This document shows, piece after piece, positions 63,085-64,000 of a stretch of DNA of 64,000 nucleotides (position 1 is the first letter of the stretch; each line of letters opens with the position of its first letter). This DNA comes from Bog-793 sp963785415 (GTDB lineage Bacteria > Actinomycetota > Acidimicrobiia > Acidimicrobiales > Bog-793), in assembly GCA_963785415.1 (NCBI GenBank), contig CAWAVB010000001.1:248001-312000 (forward strand), given 5' to 3'. The position numbers were made by a program, and so were the translations under genes. Under the pieces are notes generated by a model that was not told where the DNA came from, did not search any database, and saw only the letters and a program-made list of their open reading frames with translations.

Positions 63085-63876
63085 ATGCCTACCGAGCTGA
63101 CCTGGAGCGATCGTCGTGTACCGGCCGCCTTGCGCGAGGTGCGCGAGCAGCAGCCGCTGATCCACTGTCTGACGAACATCGTCGTGGCCCAGTTCACGGC
63201 CAACGTGCTTCTCGCGGTCGGAGCGTCGCCGGCGATGGTCGAGAACGCCCAGGAGTCGGGGGCATTCGCGGCCGCGGCCGCTGCCGTCCTCGTGAATCTG
63301 GGGACGTTGTCGGCGGAACGTGAGGTGGCGATGCGCGCCGCGGCTGCCTCGGCGGACAAGCAGCGCCGACCTTGGGTGCTCGATCCGGTCGGGGTGGGCG
63401 CGCTCGCCCATCGCACCGCGTTTGCCGCGGAGTTGCTCGAGCTGCACCCAGCTGTGGTGCGCGCCAACGCGTCTGAGGTGATGAGCCTGGCCGGCTCGGA
63501 AGTCGCCGGGCGGGGTGTCGACTCACTCGCTCAGTCCGAAGAGGCACTTGATGCCGCGAAAGTCCTGGCTCGGGCCCGGGACTGCGTGGTCGCCACCAGC
63601 GGCGAGGTCGACTACGTGACTGACGGCATTGAAGTCGTTGAGATCCCGGGAGGAAGCGTTCTGCTGACGCGGATCACGGGGACTGGATGCGCGTTGGGGG
63701 CGCTTGTCGCGGCATTTGTGGCGATCGAGAACGACGTTCTGTTCGCCACGTCTGCGGCTTCTGCGGTGTTGAAGTTCGCCGGAGAGCGCGCGGCGCGCGG
63801 CAAACCGGGACTGGGCACTTTCGCCGTCGCCTTGATTGACGAGCTTGGCAAGCTGGCGGGACCGTGGCCGGAGTGA
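63085..63876 (+). CDS. thiM: Hydroxyethylthiazole kinase
   Basis: A 263-residue kinase salvaging the thiazole part of thiamine. ATG 63085 is chosen because the GGAGGG at the end of the riboswitch stands 9 bases before it; ATG 63076 has no room for a ribosome-binding site. Marks: HCLTNIVVAQFTANVLLAVGASPAM, RPWVLDPVGVGAL, and the anion-hole TRITGTGCALGAL. Its stop overlaps thiE. Controlled by the TPP riboswitch. Confidence 0.95.
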   Translation: MPTELTWSDRRVPAALREVREQQPLIHCLTNIVVAQFTANVLLAVGASPAMVENAQESGAFAAAAAAVLVNLGTLSAEREVAMRAAAASADKQRRPWVLDPVGVGALAHRTAFAAELLELHPAVVRANASEVMSLAGSEVAGRGVDSLAQSEEALDAAKVLARARDCVVATSGEVDYVTDGIEVVEIPGGSVLLTRITGTGCALGALVAAFVAIENDVLFATSAASAVLKFAGERAARGKPGLGTFAVALIDELGKLAGPWPE

Positions 63877-64000
63877 ACCGCCGCGAGCTGGATACGACCC
63901 TCTATCTCGTGGCAGACGTTGACAGCTGTGGTGAGCGGGGTGTGACCGAAACCGTGAAGTTCGCTGTCGAAGGTGGCGTCACCGCAGTTCAGCTGCGCGA
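63873..64000 (+). CDS. thiE: Thiamine-phosphate synthase, N-terminal part
   Basis: GTG 63873 overlaps the thiM stop (GTGA) and the frame is open to the window edge. The 42 complete residues read LYLVADVDSCG ... VEGGVTAVQLR, the normal start of ThiE, which joins the pyrimidine and thiazole phosphates. Cut by the right edge. Confidence 0.85.
   Translation, partial: MNRRELDTTLYLVADVDSCGERGVTETVKFAVEGGVTAVQLR

Overview
The window is very GC-rich and tightly packed, with long runs of genes joined by 4-nt start/stop overlaps (ATGA, GTGA and, once, CTGA). It carries a complete Pup-proteasome locus, a mycothiol ligase (mshC), the fused F420 enzyme fbiC, an F420-dependent NADP reductase, and a phosphatidylinositol-mannoside block (pgsA, acyltransferase, pimA). 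This combination points to an actinobacterium. Several gene neighbourhoods match mycobacterial order (thrS-HIT-pgsA-acyltransferase-pimA ... yebC-ruvC-ruvA-ruvB-yajC-secD-secF). The low level of sequence identity to mycobacteria in the recognisable proteins makes a deep lineage such as Acidimicrobiia plausible; that assignment is inference. No rRNA, tRNA, CRISPR array, prophage or intact insertion sequence was seen.

Layout. 0-6.7 kb is an accessory-looking region: a gene cut by the left edge, an alpha/beta hydrolase, a small HTH protein, four exported proteins in two paralogous pairs, a PIG-L deacetylase, and about 1.1 kb without a convincing gene. 6.8-10.4 kb holds a large frameshifted protein of unknown function, then NUDIX, GNAT, a conserved hypothetical and a DUF4193 protein. 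10.7-15.9 kb has a duplicated ThyX-like protein, a HelY-type helicase and tatC/tatA. 15.9-24.7 kb is signal peptidase I followed by the Pup-proteasome locus (pafA, prcA, prcB, pup, dop, ARC/mpa) with its usual companions, a ferredoxin and trmI. 25.7-32.5 kb is a forward operon tal-zwf-pgl-fbiC-LOG, which puts NADPH supply beside F420 synthesis.

32.5-49.5 kb is a long run mostly on the minus strand: thrS-HIT-pgsA-acyltransferase-pimA, an M48 protease, yebC, ruvCAB, yajC-secD-secF-serS. The forward gene thiD lies beside it. 48.4-52 kb is mshC, F420:NADP reductase, an MFS permease and a peroxiredoxin. 52.1-55 kb has fusA2 and a lipoprotein. 55-58.6 kb is a ribE-led ABC-importer operon. 60.2-62.7 kb is marR plus an ABC exporter. 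The right edge is a TPP-riboswitch-controlled thiM-thiE pair, with thiE cut off.

Four reading frames (the 6.76-8.59 kb gene, dop, thiD, and a coiled-coil gene near 59 kb) are each broken by a shift that one base in a short G or C run would repair. Because dop and thiD are otherwise well conserved, sequencing or assembly indels are the simplest explanation, but true mutations cannot be excluded from the sequence alone.
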